In this document: positions 12,801 through 21,786 of the stretch, one piece after another | Layout: every line of letters starts with the position of its first letter | How positions within the stretch are numbered: the stretch's first letter is position 1 | Assembly (NCBI RefSeq): GCF_921293095.1 | Contig: NC_060253.1 | Location: 94,381,073 to 94,445,072 of the forward strand | Length of the DNA stretch: 64,000 nt | Direction of reading: 5' to 3' | From: Ischnura elegans | Lineage: Eukaryota > Arthropoda > Insecta > Odonata > Coenagrionidae | Notes under the pieces: generated by a model | What the model was told of the DNA's origin: nothing | Database searches by the model: none | What the model saw: the letters and a program-made list of their open reading frames with translations, nothing else | Translations under genes and position numbers: made by a program

Positions 12801-15800
12801 GTTGTACATTGCTCTTTATCCCAAATATGAGAAGACTATTTGCCTGAAAGACACTTGTGAACGTTTTCAGAACATTTTGTATGCTGACTGCGGGAAAAAT
12901 GTTTTTAAACGTTAGACCATTGCTTGACTGCCTACAGCAGTTTCCCAAAACTTTTATTTCTACCCAGGTAGAGCCCAAGTGCACTTTACCCAACCACAAT
13001 AGGATCGCTAATGCAGCTTAACTCTCTCTGGCCAACCCTCATGGCCAGGAATGCCGACTTATAAAAATATTGGGGGACCCATACTGGTGTCTTGCTCCGG
13101 GAAATTTTGAAAAACCCTGAAAACTAGACTCTCGATAACTCAACACCCCGGGGAAAATCGACAAGCCTGACACTTCTTTTCCTCCCCTAAATAACGATTT
13201 TTTTGGGGGGCTCACGCCCCCTCAGACCCCATGGAGTCGGCGCCACTGCTCACGGCATGGGGTGCCTCCCGGCATTTCCTACTGCACTGCTGTTAACCCA
13301 TCAATGCCCACGGGTGCCATATGGCACCCAGTGAAGTGCCAAGCCAACACTTCTGCACTGCATATAATATGTGAATTTTAGCATACATTTATGTGCACAT
13401 ACTTAGTAGAAGGTTTCCTCTATTATTCAGCCAGTTTGAATTGTGTTCATTGTGTTGAGCTCATATGTATCATATTTCATAAAAATGAATGATGCGTGAT
13501 TTGAAAAGCACTTTGGGCACTGACAGGTTAATATGCCAACAACAAGTGCCCGAGTAGAAGCCCATCCATTGGTAAGAAAGAAGGAAGGGTTGCCTAGGAT
13601 CATAAGATTTTACTCCTTGCAAGACACTCGGCCAGGCTAGAAGGAAAAATATTTATTTGCAGTGGCATAGCCAGGAATTTCGTTTGGGGGGGAAGGGTCC
13701 AAAACCAGGGGGTAAAAGTTTTGAAAAACAGGGTACATACTAAGTAATGGGTTTTAAACTAATTTTAACACTTGTCATAATCCGAATAACTTGATTTGTT
13801 AAGGAAATATTTAGTAAATTAATGATTTTTCAATGCATTGTTTTCTTTTATGAAAGAAAATTATTGTGTTTTTATATTTTGGGGGGTCTGGACCACCTGG
13901 CTACGCCACTGTATCTTGGTTATCTCCCACACAGCCTGGTAGCTAAGATCGTGTACTCCCACAGCCAAAAATTAAAAAAAAAGGAATGAATGTAGAATAG
14001 GGTGGTTTCCTATTATTTTTTTATTGCCTAAATCGAAAGATTATTACTCCTGGAGTAAGTATTTCGCACTTTTAGATTTTTAAATGATGATATCTATTTT
14101 TCGCTATTAAATGAAAAATGAAAAATTTCAAGCGCGCAAAAACGCGACGCGTAAGTAGGAAAGTCCGTGCGACGCATTTCTGGTTCCCCCTCTCTCCTTG
14201 TGGAGTGACCTTGATCGAGGCTCTGAGCGCTGATAGGACGCAGGATGCTAGCGGATAGCTGAGTACATTGCTGAATGGTAGCACTTGGCTTAAAAAAGGT
14301 TTATTAATACCTTATCAAACAAAGAAAACTTTCCGACCTTAGCCAGTTTTAATAGGTGATTATGTTTCCCTGAGCTCTGTGCCTCATGCATGCATTGGTA
14401 ACCTCAGACAATGTATAACTCCTATCCTCTCGTGTAGAAACTAGGTCCCTGTGACGTCACGCGGAGTGGAATTGCATGGGCGCCAATCTGGCCTTTTTCA
14501 AATGAGGATAAAATTTGACCCTTGCCATTCGTCTAAACCAGTATTTCAAAAACCAAATAATTTGTGTATTATGAATACACTAATGGTGGGTAACGAATCG
14601 CAATCAATGCCTATCGTTTTCTTTGATGAAGGAAACTACCCTATTGCCAAAAAATCATGATATGAAGTAATAAACCAAAAAATATTTAACCCTTTCACTG
14701 CTGTGGACGTACCTAGTACGTCCGCACGGTAGACTGCGGTGGACGTACTTTTTCTTCCTCCCTGCCATGCGGTCAGAACTTTCGCCGAAGCACTTCGAAG
14801 GGACCCACTAATCCAGGACCCTTTCCTCGACGAACTCACCCACGCAGTGCCGTCTCATCGGCCCTACCAGCGGGGGCCCTACCTCCGGAAAAGTGACCGC
14901 TCTGACTACAATTTGAAAATCAATCAATCAATCCGATTGTCACAAAATGATTGTTTTCATCGCATACCTGCCATTCAAGCAATCAAATACGTCTTTGAAT
15001 CGTGTTTCTGCGATGAAAAATACCGATTTTGTTAACTTTGATATAATGGCAGTTTTCCAGTGGTCCGCAGCCACGTTTTGTTGCAAAGTTAACAAAATCG
15101 TTATTTTTCATCGCAGAAACACGGTTCAAAGACGTACTTGATTGCTTGATTGGCAGGATTGCGATGAAAACAATCATTTTGTGATGATCGGATTGATTGA
15201 TTGATTTTCAAATTTTAGTCAGAGCGGTCACTTTTCTGGAGGTAGGGCCCCCGCTGGTAGAGCCGATGAGACGGTCCTGCGAGGGTGAGTTCGTCGAGGA
15301 TAGGGTCGCGGATTAGCGACCTTTCGGAGGGTGTACCACACCCATCCTGGAACTACCTGCTCCATGGGCCAGGAAACGCATTTTAACATTTTCGCCGCAT
15401 GTGAGGAGAAGGTTTCCGGAGATTGAACAGCAGTGAAAGGGTTAAAGTCATGCAATATGAGTGGTACATTTTTCATTTAAAAAATGTACAAAGAACTCAA
15501 AAGATGAACTGTATGAAATGGAAGATACACCATAATAATAGGCAGATTTAGGGGGGAGCACAGGAGTACGTGTGTCCCCCACCCCGAGACGCTTAAAAAA
15601 TAGACAAGATATTTAATATGGTTATCATTACGTTCGTTGTGTGTATTATGAAGCCTCAATCATTTAATTTCACAATAATAACTCATCAAAAATAAAGATA
15701 ATATTTCATACAGCAATTGTTTTATGTTGTTTTTTATCTCAAATATGAGGAGATCGTTTGCCTGTCAGACACTTGTGCCCCCCAGAAAAAATCCTGGATC

Positions 15801-18800
15801 CACCCTTGTCCATAATGGTATATATGGTCGATATAGAGCTAATGTAAGCTGATTATTCTATTACCGATATACCTATATCTGACCAAATCTAATGAGAAAT
15901 ACTAATGAATTCTGCCCAATGCACCAAATGTCTTCCCATAAGTAATGTACCTATGTAGCTCGGTTCACGCTAACATTTCTCTGTTTTTTTTCAGCTCCAT
16001 GTCAACAGGATTGAACTCAATGTCAGGAGTGATTTATGAAGATTTCATCAGTCCATTTATGAGCCCAAGAACATCAGAAGAAAGAGCATCATTCATAATG
16101 AAGATAATATGTGCAATCCTAGGAATCATCTGTGTTGGGATGGTGTTCATTGTTGAGAACTTGGAAGGTGTTATCCAGGTACATTTTTCAAATGTTGATA
16201 TGTACATACATAATAAATTTTGGGAAAGCCTTTAATTTCTCAATTAAACTCTACGACATCTCCCTGCCATAAAGCATGAGATATTAAATTAGGTAACTAC
16301 ATATATTTATCTATGTAGGTACTTATTGTGAGTAACTCTGAATATGCACACCATTGCATTCATACAGACATAATAGGGACACATACATAAATCATAAAAC
16401 ACACCCAGTGAGAAATGGTCGGTGGAATCCACGTGGAACCCACGTGGAAATGTAACGTGGATACCACGTGTTTTTGGTCGTGGAATCAACGTGGAACCCA
16501 CGTGGAAATTTGGTGGAAAAATTAAAACAGCAGTAGGTGCTGTCCTAAAACCATTAAAACCTCAACCACTCTATGTCTAAACCTTCTATATATGTGTCTA
16601 CGATTTTTCATGTGCTCTCATGGCTGCCTTTCCACGAATTATATAAAAATAGAATGTGCGATACATTTTCACATAACTAGCGTGGTTTCAGGATTATAAA
16701 TGACGCAATGTCACACCAGAGAGTTAAGTTCCACAAATTAGAAATTCTGTTTACCATTTTATGCTAATCACCACAAATCCACTTGAAATCAACGTGGATT
16801 CCACGTGGGTCCAACCACTCAATATCCACCACCACCAAATATCCACCACTCAACGTGGATTCCACGTGGGTTCCACGTGGACTCCACCACCCATTTCTCA
16901 CTGGGCAGGACTAATATTATCAGGAAGTTCTCACAGAATGAATAGTGAAACATATTAGATTGCCATATATTATATAATATAGTATATTTTTCTCACAAAT
17001 AGGCAACCTAATATGATTTATAAAGAGCTAGTTAGCAAGATTGTTAGATTATATTCCAAGATAGGAGCAAAGCACATACAGGAACCCGTGCCAAAATTGT
17101 CTAAGATTTTGAGGCAAAACCTTTCTTCGACAAATTTATTGCCCAGCCAAAATTAGTTGCACGAGTTTTGGATGCATAAGCTTTTAACAATAATAATAAT
17201 AAAATACCAAACCCATACTAATTTGATGACAGTGGATATATGTATTGTATATGTAATGCTTTGAATTCTCTAAACACATAATTTTCTGTTAAAAGTTAAT
17301 GAAAGTGAGCATGGAAATGCTTCATCTTTTGGCCTTGGATTCTAAGCTTCACCTACTTCTTTTTTAGACTGCTTGGTCCCTTGAAGGCATCGCATGTGGA
17401 CCAAAGCTTGGCATTTTTATCCTGGGAATGTTCTACCCATGGGCAAGTTCTACGGTAAGTAAGAACTTCGGCACAGTTTTTAGATGGTAAGGAAAAAATA
17501 ATAAACACATAATTTTTAGATGTTTCTATTTCATCCTTAAAAAAAAACTGCCTCAAGAATTTCTAAGCCTGGAAGCAACAGGGGTCAATACATTCTGCCA
17601 GATAAATAAAAATGTACAGTGTCGGAAAAAATTAATGCAAAGCTTATTGGTGTCTGAAAGCAGCCAGTCCAGGAACTGCTTGTCTTCCAAAATTTTGTCC
17701 TCATAATGCCCTCATACAATCATGAATTTCAAAAACTATATGCCCCTTACACTTGGGGAAATAATCATATGAAAGTGCCCAAGACATCCAAGTAGCAATA
17801 AAATGTTTGGGTAAATGCCGCAGTCAGCGTGCAAAATATATAAAAACGTACATGGGTTAAGGGAGGCCGAAAGTCATTGCATATTGATGAGCAGGTAAGG
17901 AACAAAGATCAAATAAAAAGAGTTTGCATACCTAATTGTTGACTGTGTAGTAATGTCCTACAAATAAAAATATAACCTTCCCCACTAAGAGAATTCCCTT
18001 AAATAGTCACAATAATTTTTCAGGGAGCTTTTGCTGGAGGTATAACAGGATTGATACTCATGGGAGTCATTTGCATTGGGAATCAATCCGTGATATCCAA
18101 AGGCCTTATTTCATCACCAAAGAAACCAATATCCGTGGATGGCTGCACCTCGCCCTTCAATGTCACCAGTGATGCTTTGTTTAATGGAGGAAATAGTTCA
18201 ATGTATGTATGTTTTATATAAATGTATAATCCTAAATGCAGACCAAAGTTGCATGATGTGCTCTCCAAAAGAAAAAGTGCAGACAGTGACAGGCAATTCT
18301 ATACATATAATCATTTTTAACTGGAAACGCTATCATTAACCAAACAACTCGAGTGTTTATTTCCAATGCAGAGACTGCACACCACTTCGTGCACACTTCA
18401 TACACTCTTTCAACATTTGATGAGCATGAGTTACAACTAGGTGCCAACTTTTAACTCTACAACACAATTACCTACTTCTAACTTCAGTACATGCTCCAAT
18501 CATACCCAGTGGCAGGTCCAAGCTAGTGACAAGGGAGAGGGCTAACCAGAGGGGTAACCTCGCAGCAGTAGAGAGGTAGGAACAAAATTACCATTCTATC
18601 AAGTGTAAATTGGATACCCTATTGGCTATAGTCCCCCTTAGCCCCTCTCTGGATCTGCCACTGGATTATAACATTCCAAAAACGTGTAAAGTAGGCCCTA
18701 AGTTTGCATTTCAATTTGTTTAAAGAGGTTAATATACAATAAAGTATAACTACATAAATACATTGGTACAAAGTGGCAACCTCCAAAAATTTCAATTTAT

Positions 18801-20563
18801 CTAGTGCAGGGACCATTTTGTTGGGAGGCCCACTGTTTCAAGGAGTTGCAATGTGTTGTTTCCAACGACAGCACTTGTCATATCACTATGGTTGCATTCA
18901 GAGCTACATTAACAACACCAGCAGATAAAGTGTTTTTTATCAGCAGCGTTAACCATTTATTAACGTCAATGTTAACAACTAGATTTTAACGGAAAAACAA
19001 CCCAGCTTCACTTTGAATCCCCTTGTACATGATGGTTTTTTTTCTGTTTTTCTAATTTTGTGAGAATTACCTCTATATTGGCGGAAGGCTCATGCTTGGT
19101 GGTTGGCTCTGGTTTGATGGGTGACCCAGGGCCTTGGCCCCTTGTGCCTACCCTTTGATGCGGCCTTAATCTAGAGTCTGTAAGGGGGGCAAGCCGTGGT
19201 AATTGGGTAGTCTCCTTCAACAAAGAAAACAAAAAGCATTGATTGCGATTCATTACCCACCATTAGTGTATTCATAATATACAAATTATTTGGTTGTAGA
19301 AATCCCAGTTCAGACGAATCTTAATGGTCAATTTTAACCTCATATGAAAAAGGCAGGATTGGCGACCATGCGATGCTACTCCACGTGGCATCACAGGGAC
19401 CTAAATGCTATACGAGTAGTCAGGAGTTTTACATCGTCTGAGATTACCAATGCATGCATGAGGCACAGAGCTCAGGGAAACATCTCTTAATAATCTCTTA
19501 TTAAAATTGCCGATGGTTGTAAAGTTTCCTTCATTTGATAGGGTATTAATAATCCTTCTTAAGCCAAGCGCTACCTGCTAGCAGGGTACTCTGCTACCAG
19601 CTAGCAGCCTGTATTTTAGTGGCACTCATAGCCTCGCACCAAGGTGGCCTCTCACAGCAGCAGCCGGAACCAGAATGTCATCACGAGGGCTTTTCCCAGC
19701 ATTCATATTTAGCCGTTGTGTTTTCGCATGCTTGAGATTTTTCACTTTTTCAATTAATCGCAAAAAATAGATATCGCCATTTAAAAAACTAAAAGTGTGA
19801 ACTACGTGCTCCAGGAGTAATAATATTTTGATTAAGGCAATGAAAAATAATAGGAAACCATCCAAAATTCAAGTTGTAATGCAGAAAAGTTTATGATACC
19901 AAATTTTCAAGGAAATTTTAACAGCGCTTTATTGGATTTCAAAATTAATTGCTCGGAATAATATTTTTATTTTGATTACATGTTTTATACTAATATCACT
20001 TTTCTTGGATTTAAAGAAAATTTGTTCAAAAATTTCGTATTGAAATAAATTTAACTTCTAGAGGGGGGAGGGTGTGCTGGGTATGCCCATGCTTTAAATG
20101 TATTCTTTTGGAATTGAAGTCTTCATTGATTGAAAGAAAATTAAAAGTACCAAAACATGCATATTTATATATCATCGAAATATTCTCAATCACACTTGGA
20201 AGTGTTAATTACTTTTCTATTTACATGATCTGCTTCTCAATTAGGTACAACATATTGGAAGCCTTGGAAGCAAGTGCCGTTGGAGCATATTTGGAGGAGA
20301 CGGAGGCATATGATGTACCATGGATATTCCGCATTTCATACACATGGTATGCATTGATAGGACTCACAACCTCTGTGGTGGCAGGAATGATAGCAACAGC
20401 CATTGCTGGTGCAAACAATCTCAAGGATATCCACATCAATCACCTCACACCTCCAGTGCGGCCACTGTTCTCAAGCTATTGCAAGGGGGAGGGCAGTGAG
20501 CATACCATCAAGCTGAATGGACTAAGCAGCACTAATACCCCAAGCCAGAAGCCAGCGACTTGA
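681..20563 (+). CDS. SLC5-family sodium-coupled solute transporter, 3' twelve exons (5' end outside window)
   Basis: Exons at 681-829, 3331-3396, 3671-3722, 3933-4000, 8392-8546, 9230-9370, 11645-11753, 11865-11974, 15995-16178, 17368-17454, 18024-18202 and 20245-20563 join in phase to 538 residues plus stop. The protein belongs to the sodium:solute symporter family, closest by eye to sodium-coupled monocarboxylate or multivitamin transporters. Recognisable family segments are GITLLGVPSEVYTYGTQ (TM2 area), GGMKAVVWADALQ, PGLPGLFMAGVFSAALR and STGLNSMSGVIYEDF. Such proteins sit in the plasma membrane and import small organic anions or vitamins with Na+. Several N-glycosylation sequons (NTS, NRT, NVT, NSS) fall in likely loops. 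The N-terminal exon or exons, including TM1, must lie upstream. The substrate cannot be read from sequence. Confidence 0.93.
1320..1780 (-). mobile_element. Possible LTR-retrotransposon end fragment
   Basis: On the minus strand a short ORF (1778-1506) ends in a basic, charged tail. It is followed by a stretch with a TATATA box-like run, an AATAAA signal within GGAGTAAATAAACTCTCG (about 1440-1457), and GC-richer DNA than its surroundings. This order (end of pol-like ORF, then promoter/polyA of an LTR) suggests a retroelement end. No paired LTR was seen, so the call is tentative. Confidence 0.35.
2168..2411. mobile_element. Decayed hAT-like MITE
   Basis: Between an end like CGTAGCTAGGGGAAGTTG and an end like TTCCTGGCTACCCGC the internal text matches the MITE family at 6710-7075, including the AAAATTAGTTTAAAACCCT stretch. 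Both ends have lost the outer CAGTGG bases. Confidence 0.6.
3331..3396 (+). CDS. SLC5 transporter exon
   Basis: Encodes YLGIRFDRKVQVLGSFLFV and a few more residues (22 codons, phase 0 at both ends). The preceding acceptor has an exceptionally long T tract ending TTCAG. The donor is TAT/GTAAGT. YLxxRFD after the second helix is a family hallmark. Confidence 0.92.
3671..3722 (+). CDS. SLC5 transporter exon
   Basis: Encodes LLYIPVVIYVPALAINQ plus one base of a split valine codon. The acceptor is CATTCACAG and the donor AAG/GTAAAT. The segment is a membrane helix matching the family's third or fourth TM. Confidence 0.9.
3933..4000 (+). CDS. SLC5 transporter exon, followed by a GC splice donor
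   Basis: Encodes VSGVNIHLITPIVCLVC then IFYTTL. The acceptor is TTTCTGCACAG. The exon ends CTG and is followed by GCAAGT, not GT. Joining it to the next exon gives YTTLGGMKAVVWADALQ, which is the family consensus, so the GC donor is needed for a correct protein. Confidence 0.9.
4560..4930 (-). mobile_element. Possible LINE 3' tail fragment
   Basis: The repeated AATTCAATTCAATTCAAC at 4579-4596, read on the minus strand as (TTGAA/TTGAATTG) repeats after TTTGCAAAATAAATTTT, resembles the short tandem tail of insect non-LTR elements. No coding remnant is recognised in the following 300 bases. Confidence 0.3.
4931..5674. mobile_element. TTAA-flanked foldback MITE, copy 1 (TTAACCCTTTCACTGCTG ends)
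   Basis: Begins TTAACCCTTTCACTGCTG and ends CAGCAGCGAAAGGGTTAA. The TTAA at both borders is the target preference of piggyBac and some Kolobok elements. The interior is itself a long hairpin: about 5140-5300 pairs with 5300-5460 (for example CCGCTCTGACTGCAGTTTG against its complement at about 5437-5456). No transposase is present. A second full copy is at 14686-15445 and a third, interrupted copy at 5681-6568. Confidence 0.85.
5734..6517. mobile_element. hAT-like MITE (CAGGGGCGC ends), interrupted by CCCAGTG element
   Basis: The text AATTAAGGCTGGGTGGGTTTAGG... up to TAATACC, and from AGGTGTGTGGGGGTATGG onward, matches the uninterrupted copy at 10821-11116. The break falls at 5786/6268, exactly where the CCCAGTG element starts and stops. 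The right border is approximate. Confidence 0.8.
5787..6267. mobile_element. CCCAGTG terminal-repeat MITE packed with CACGTGG motifs, copy 1
   Basis: Terminal inverted repeat CCCAGTGAGAAATG/CATTTCTCACTGGG. Both subterminal zones are filled with CCACGTGG-, CCACGTTGA- and GTGGAATCC-type words in both orientations. A possible 2-bp flanking match (CG) borders it. It splits a hAT-like MITE. The copy at 16404-16905 is similar and in the opposite orientation. Confidence 0.85.
6710..7075. mobile_element. hAT-like MITE (CARTGGCGTAGCC ends) with 8-bp target duplication
   Basis: Starts CAATGGCGTAGCCAGAAATT and ends CCTGGCTACGCCACTG. The flanks are CACTCAAT on the left and TACTCAAT on the right (7 of 8 match), the target duplication length of hAT transposons. 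Non-coding, about 366 bp. Other copies are at 1-111, 2168-2411 and 13660-13911. Confidence 0.82.
7787..8098. mobile_element. hAT-like MITE with perfect 8-bp target duplication
   Basis: Starts CAGGGCTGGCCCTAGCAGG and ends CTAAGGCCGGCCCTG. The sequence GAATACCC flanks it exactly on both sides (7779-7786 and 8099-8106). Length 312 bp, GC-rich ends, no coding capacity. It lies in the SLC5 intron. Confidence 0.88.
8392..8546 (+). CDS. SLC5 transporter exon
   Basis: Starts GGMKAVVWADALQILLMFGS, the strongly conserved helix at the middle of the symporter, and ends in a hydrophilic loop with the sequon NRT. The acceptor is TTCCTTAG and the donor AA/GTGAGT, with the asparagine codon split 2+1. Confidence 0.94.
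8683..8918. mobile_element. TTAA-flanked MITE (AAGGCCTGTTTAC ends)
   Basis: Starts TTAAGGCCTGTTTACTTG and ends CATGTAAACAGGACTTAA, giving an inverted repeat of about 16 of 18 bases with TTAA at each border. Internally it has repeated GTTAACGT/TTAATGCA-type words. A related, truncated copy begins near 38607. Confidence 0.75.
9230..9370 (+). CDS. SLC5 transporter exon
   Basis: Encodes DPTIRHTFWGVVIGLSFNLT followed by YHFSVNQGMVQRCLVMPNLKQAR. The element W...VNQ..VQR..... is diagnostic of the SMCT/SMVT branch. The acceptor is TTCCATTCAG and the donor CAT/GTAAGT. Confidence 0.94.
9890..10703 (+). mobile_element. Penelope-like element fragment with inverted duplicated end and 14-bp target duplication
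   Basis: The direct repeat CATATTTCCAAGAA flanks the unit (9876-9889 and 10704-10717). About 9894-10140 is the inverted copy of about 10430-10664; both carry CCGGGTTCTCCAGCCGCGTC or its complement. Between them the plus strand encodes the end of a GIY-YIG-type reverse transcriptase protein. Penelope-like elements often carry such inverted partial duplications. Most of the element is missing. Confidence 0.8.
10262..10618 (+). pseudogene. C-terminal remnant of Penelope-like reverse transcriptase/GIY-YIG protein
   Basis: The 118-residue ORF starts ATRMKEHVRANNKKQLHLSA and continues IAEHVWSEAGHNI...ESRYYPRQIREAIEI. The pattern RMKEH...SAIAEH....GH.I.F........R...RE.IEI matches the end of the GIY-YIG endonuclease domain of Penelope-like elements. 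The catalytic GIY-YIG start and the whole reverse transcriptase are absent. Confidence 0.75.
10821..11116. mobile_element. hAT-like MITE (CAGGGGCGCAGC ends) with perfect 8-bp target duplication
   Basis: Starts CAGGGGCGCAGCTAGG and ends CTCTGTGCCACTG. TGATAATG flanks both sides exactly (10813-10820, 11117-11124). It is the uninterrupted relative of the element at 5734-6517. Confidence 0.87.
11645..11753 (+). CDS. SLC5 transporter exon
   Basis: Encodes a membrane helix and loop ending MFAAYYDCDQLSTK; the Y..CDP-like motif is typical of this transporter branch. The acceptor is TTCCACAG and the donor AAG/GTATGT. Confidence 0.93.
11865..11974 (+). CDS. SLC5 transporter exon
   Basis: Encodes SDQLLPHYVMEIAKSLPGLP followed by GLFMAGVFSAALR. 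This is the QL.P..V......PG..GLF.A..FS..L signature of the family. The acceptor is GTGTTAAG and the donor GAG/GTAAAT. The intron before it is only 111 bases. Confidence 0.94.
13293..13531. mobile_element. TTAA-flanked MITE (TTAACCCATCAATGCCC ends)
   Basis: Starts TTAACCCATCAATGCCCA and ends TGGGCACTGACAGGTTAA, about 14 of 18 bases complementary, with TTAA at both borders. Length 239 bp, no coding capacity. Confidence 0.65.
13660..13911. mobile_element. hAT-like MITE (CAGTGGCATAGCC end)
   Basis: Starts CAGTGGCATAGCCAGGAATT and ends CCTGGCTACGCCACTG. The internal text matches the copy at 6710-7075. The 8-bp flanks are only partly alike, so this is an older insertion. Confidence 0.78.
14000..14640 (+). 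repeat. Dispersed ~640-bp repeat, copy A
   Basis: Inverted relative to copy B at about 19235-19870. Shared words include GGTTTCCTATTATTTTT at one end, CTCATGCATGCATTGGTAA in the middle, and ATGGTGGGTAACGAATCGCA at the other. Neither copy shows terminal inverted repeats or a coding region I recognise. Length and conservation suggest an unclassified transposon. Confidence 0.7.
14686..15445. mobile_element. TTAA-flanked foldback MITE, copy 3
   Basis: Starts TTAACCCTTTCACTGCTGTG and ends GAACAGCAGTGAAAGGGTTAA. It is about 760 bp and the same family as 4931-5674. The centre is a near-perfect hairpin: GTTAACTTTGATATAATGGC at about 15030 is answered by AAAGTTAACAAAATCG after a short loop. The hairpin produces mirrored spurious ORFs on both strands. 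Confidence 0.87.
15995..16178 (+). CDS. SLC5 transporter exon
   Basis: Encodes SMSTGLNSMSGVIYEDFISP, a loop (FMSPRTSEERA) and a hydrophobic helix ending LEGVIQ. It follows the previous exon directly as LRSSMSTGLNSM, the family's SS.N......ED motif. The acceptor is TTTTTTTTCAG and the donor CAG/GTACAT. Confidence 0.94.
16404..16905. mobile_element. CCCAGTG terminal-repeat MITE packed with CACGTGG motifs, copy 2
   Basis: Ends CCCAGTGAGAAATG and CATTTCTCACTGGG, with CA on each side as a possible target duplication. The interior is the reverse complement of the copy at 5787-6267, including the shared core around ACCATTAAAACCTCAACC. The subterminal zones hold many CCACGTGG and AACGTGGAT words. 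Confidence 0.87.
16906..17367. other. Intron stretch with nothing recognised
   Basis: AT-rich intron sequence between the MITE and the next exon. No repeat family or gene was recognised. Confidence 0.5.
17368..17454 (+). CDS. SLC5 transporter exon
   Basis: Encodes TAWSLEGIACGPKLGIFILG then MFYPWASST (29 codons, phase 0). The G...GP.LG.F.LGM..PWA pattern is conserved in SMCT/SMVT proteins. The acceptor is TTTTTTTAG and the donor ACG/GTAAGT. Confidence 0.94.
18024..18202 (+). CDS. SLC5 transporter exon
   Basis: Begins GAFAGGITGLILMGVICIGN (a helix) and ends in a hydrophilic extracellular loop with NVT and NSS sequons. The acceptor is AATTTTTCAG and the donor AT/GTATGT. The methionine codon is split across the next intron. 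Confidence 0.92.
18507..18663. mobile_element. Short hAT-like MITE
   Basis: Starts CAGTGGCAGGTCCA and ends TGGATCTGCCACTG, giving an imperfect inverted repeat of about 12 of 14 bases. Length 157 bp; no clear 8-bp duplication flanks it. Confidence 0.5.
19235..19870 (-). repeat. Dispersed ~640-bp repeat, copy B
   Basis: Reverse-complement relative of 14000-14640, with matching words such as TTGCGATTCATTACCCACCA and TACCAATGCATGCATGAGGC. It lies in the last intron of the SLC5 gene. Confidence 0.7.
20245..20563 (+). CDS. SLC5 transporter terminal exon
   Basis: Begins YNILEALEASAVGAY, then has the RISYTWYALIGL last helix typical of the family, and ends in a ~50-residue polar cytoplasmic tail and TGA at 20561. 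The acceptor is CTTCTCAATTAG. The ORF upstream to 20072 is intron readthrough. Confidence 0.93.
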
Positions 20564-20819
20564 TGTGCCTCAGTTTCTTTTCCATTACTTGGAGAGAAGT
20601 GGTACTCAAACAGGTCTGCGACAGGAGTCAAGTTTTCACTGTTGCAGCTCCTGAAAAATATCTCTTTGCATCAAAGGAATTGAGCTCAAATTAGGAAAGA
20701 ACTGAGACAAGGAAATTCTGATTAACAAAAACAAGAAATGTTCAAGTCTCTTTTGATTAAACCCAAAACCCATGATCCCAATCAAACATAACACTGAATC
20801 ATGTATGAAGGTCAATAAA
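20564..20819 (+). terminator. 3' UTR and polyadenylation signal of the SLC5 gene
   Basis: A canonical AATAAA hexamer lies at 20814-20819, about 250 bases after the stop codon. It is the first such hexamer noticed after the stop. The cleavage site itself cannot be placed. Confidence 0.7.
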
Positions 20820-20990
20820 AAGAATATATGATTTGAGTTTCGTTTTCATTTTCAACCTACAGTAAAACAAAAAATATGGATATAATCTCATGCGGTCTCT
20901 ATGAGTATATGGTACCTATCTTCCGGACACAAAATGGTGTATGATAAGGAGTTGCATTATGACCCAGAATCACCTTGCTAAAGGAACCTA

Positions 20991-21392
20991 GGGCCGTATT
21001 CTTAGTGGACCCTACATATCCGTCCCTACATAACAAAAGGCCCCTACATGTGTTTCTCAGTCGACCCTACATAAGTGGTGGGGGGTAATTCCGTCGTCAA
21101 GTTCTCTGAGATGACGTAGATGATGGCGCAGTGCTAATTTTACACTCTGGTGGTGTAATAGAACTAACTACGAAACTAAGAAAAGACGACCGAAAATTTA
21201 TGACTGAGCATATTGTTTTTGTAGGGCGTAGGACTGGTTCAACTACCCTACATCAAGTAGGGCCCGATTAGTTCCAAAAACGGCCATATTTAGGGCTTGA
21301 TGTGGCGTATGTAGGGCGAGAACAGTTTATGTAGGGGCTGATGATGTATCCAGGGTCGGTTGGCCCTACAGGGTCGACTAAGAATACGGCCC
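20991..21392. mobile_element. Harbinger-like MITE with CCCTACAT motif arrays
   Basis: Terminal inverted repeat GGGCCGTATTCTTAGTNGACCC with CTA on each side (20988-20990 and 21393-21395), a 3-bp target duplication as in PIF/Harbinger elements. Inside, CCCTACAT or its complement recurs about ten times. Non-coding, 402 bp. Confidence 0.82.
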
Positions 21393-21596
21393 CTAATCTT
21401 TCCAAGAACTCATCACCCTAAAATTAAGATAAATCTCATAATGAGATTGGCTGACAAAAGAGGCAATAAATAGTTTTAAAGCTAACATGAATTCAATTTT
21501 AAACTGGAATCAACTCATTCAAAAATTAAATGCCCTTGTGTGGGATAAAACTAAATCGTTTGAAGCCTAAGCAAGTGGCCCCAAAGGTGCACATCA

Positions 21597-21780
21597 GTGG
21601 CGTAACTATGGGGGGGATGAGGGGATAGATCCCCACTCTAATCCTCAGAGAACTAAAAATATTATTTGAAACTATTGTCTGGTTTTGACATTCAATAACT
21701 GAATCTCTAATTTAAATTTTTAGAGCCAAAATAATGTAAAATGTATTTCCTGGCATGTCATTTTTCAAAATTTTCCCGAC
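21597..21780. mobile_element. Fragment with hAT-like end
   Basis: Begins CAGTGGCGTAACTATGGGGG, a typical hAT-type MITE start. The opposite end was not found before the LINE fragment, so it is probably truncated. Confidence 0.45.
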
Positions 21781-21786
21781 GGAACC

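Larger units (their letters stand above)
11975..15994. other. Intron of SLC5 gene rich in MITEs
   Basis: Apart from the elements listed at 13293-13531, 13660-13911, 14000-14640 and 14686-15445, this 4-kb intron holds decayed fragments at about 12330-13020 and 15535-15810. These share the words CTTAAAAAATAGACA and AATATGAG(A)AGA.CGTTTGCCTG with each other and with 46850-46960. No gene was seen. Confidence 0.65.

Noticed and set aside
14947..15177. Mirror-image ORFs on opposite strands with the shared text STSLNRVSAMKN
   Set aside because: They arise from the hairpin of the TTAA MITE; the same happens at 5217-5399.
20072..20244. 5' extension of the last transporter exon to 20072
   Set aside because: It is intron readthrough. 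The acceptor at 20243-20244 gives the correct phase with the exon ending at 18202.
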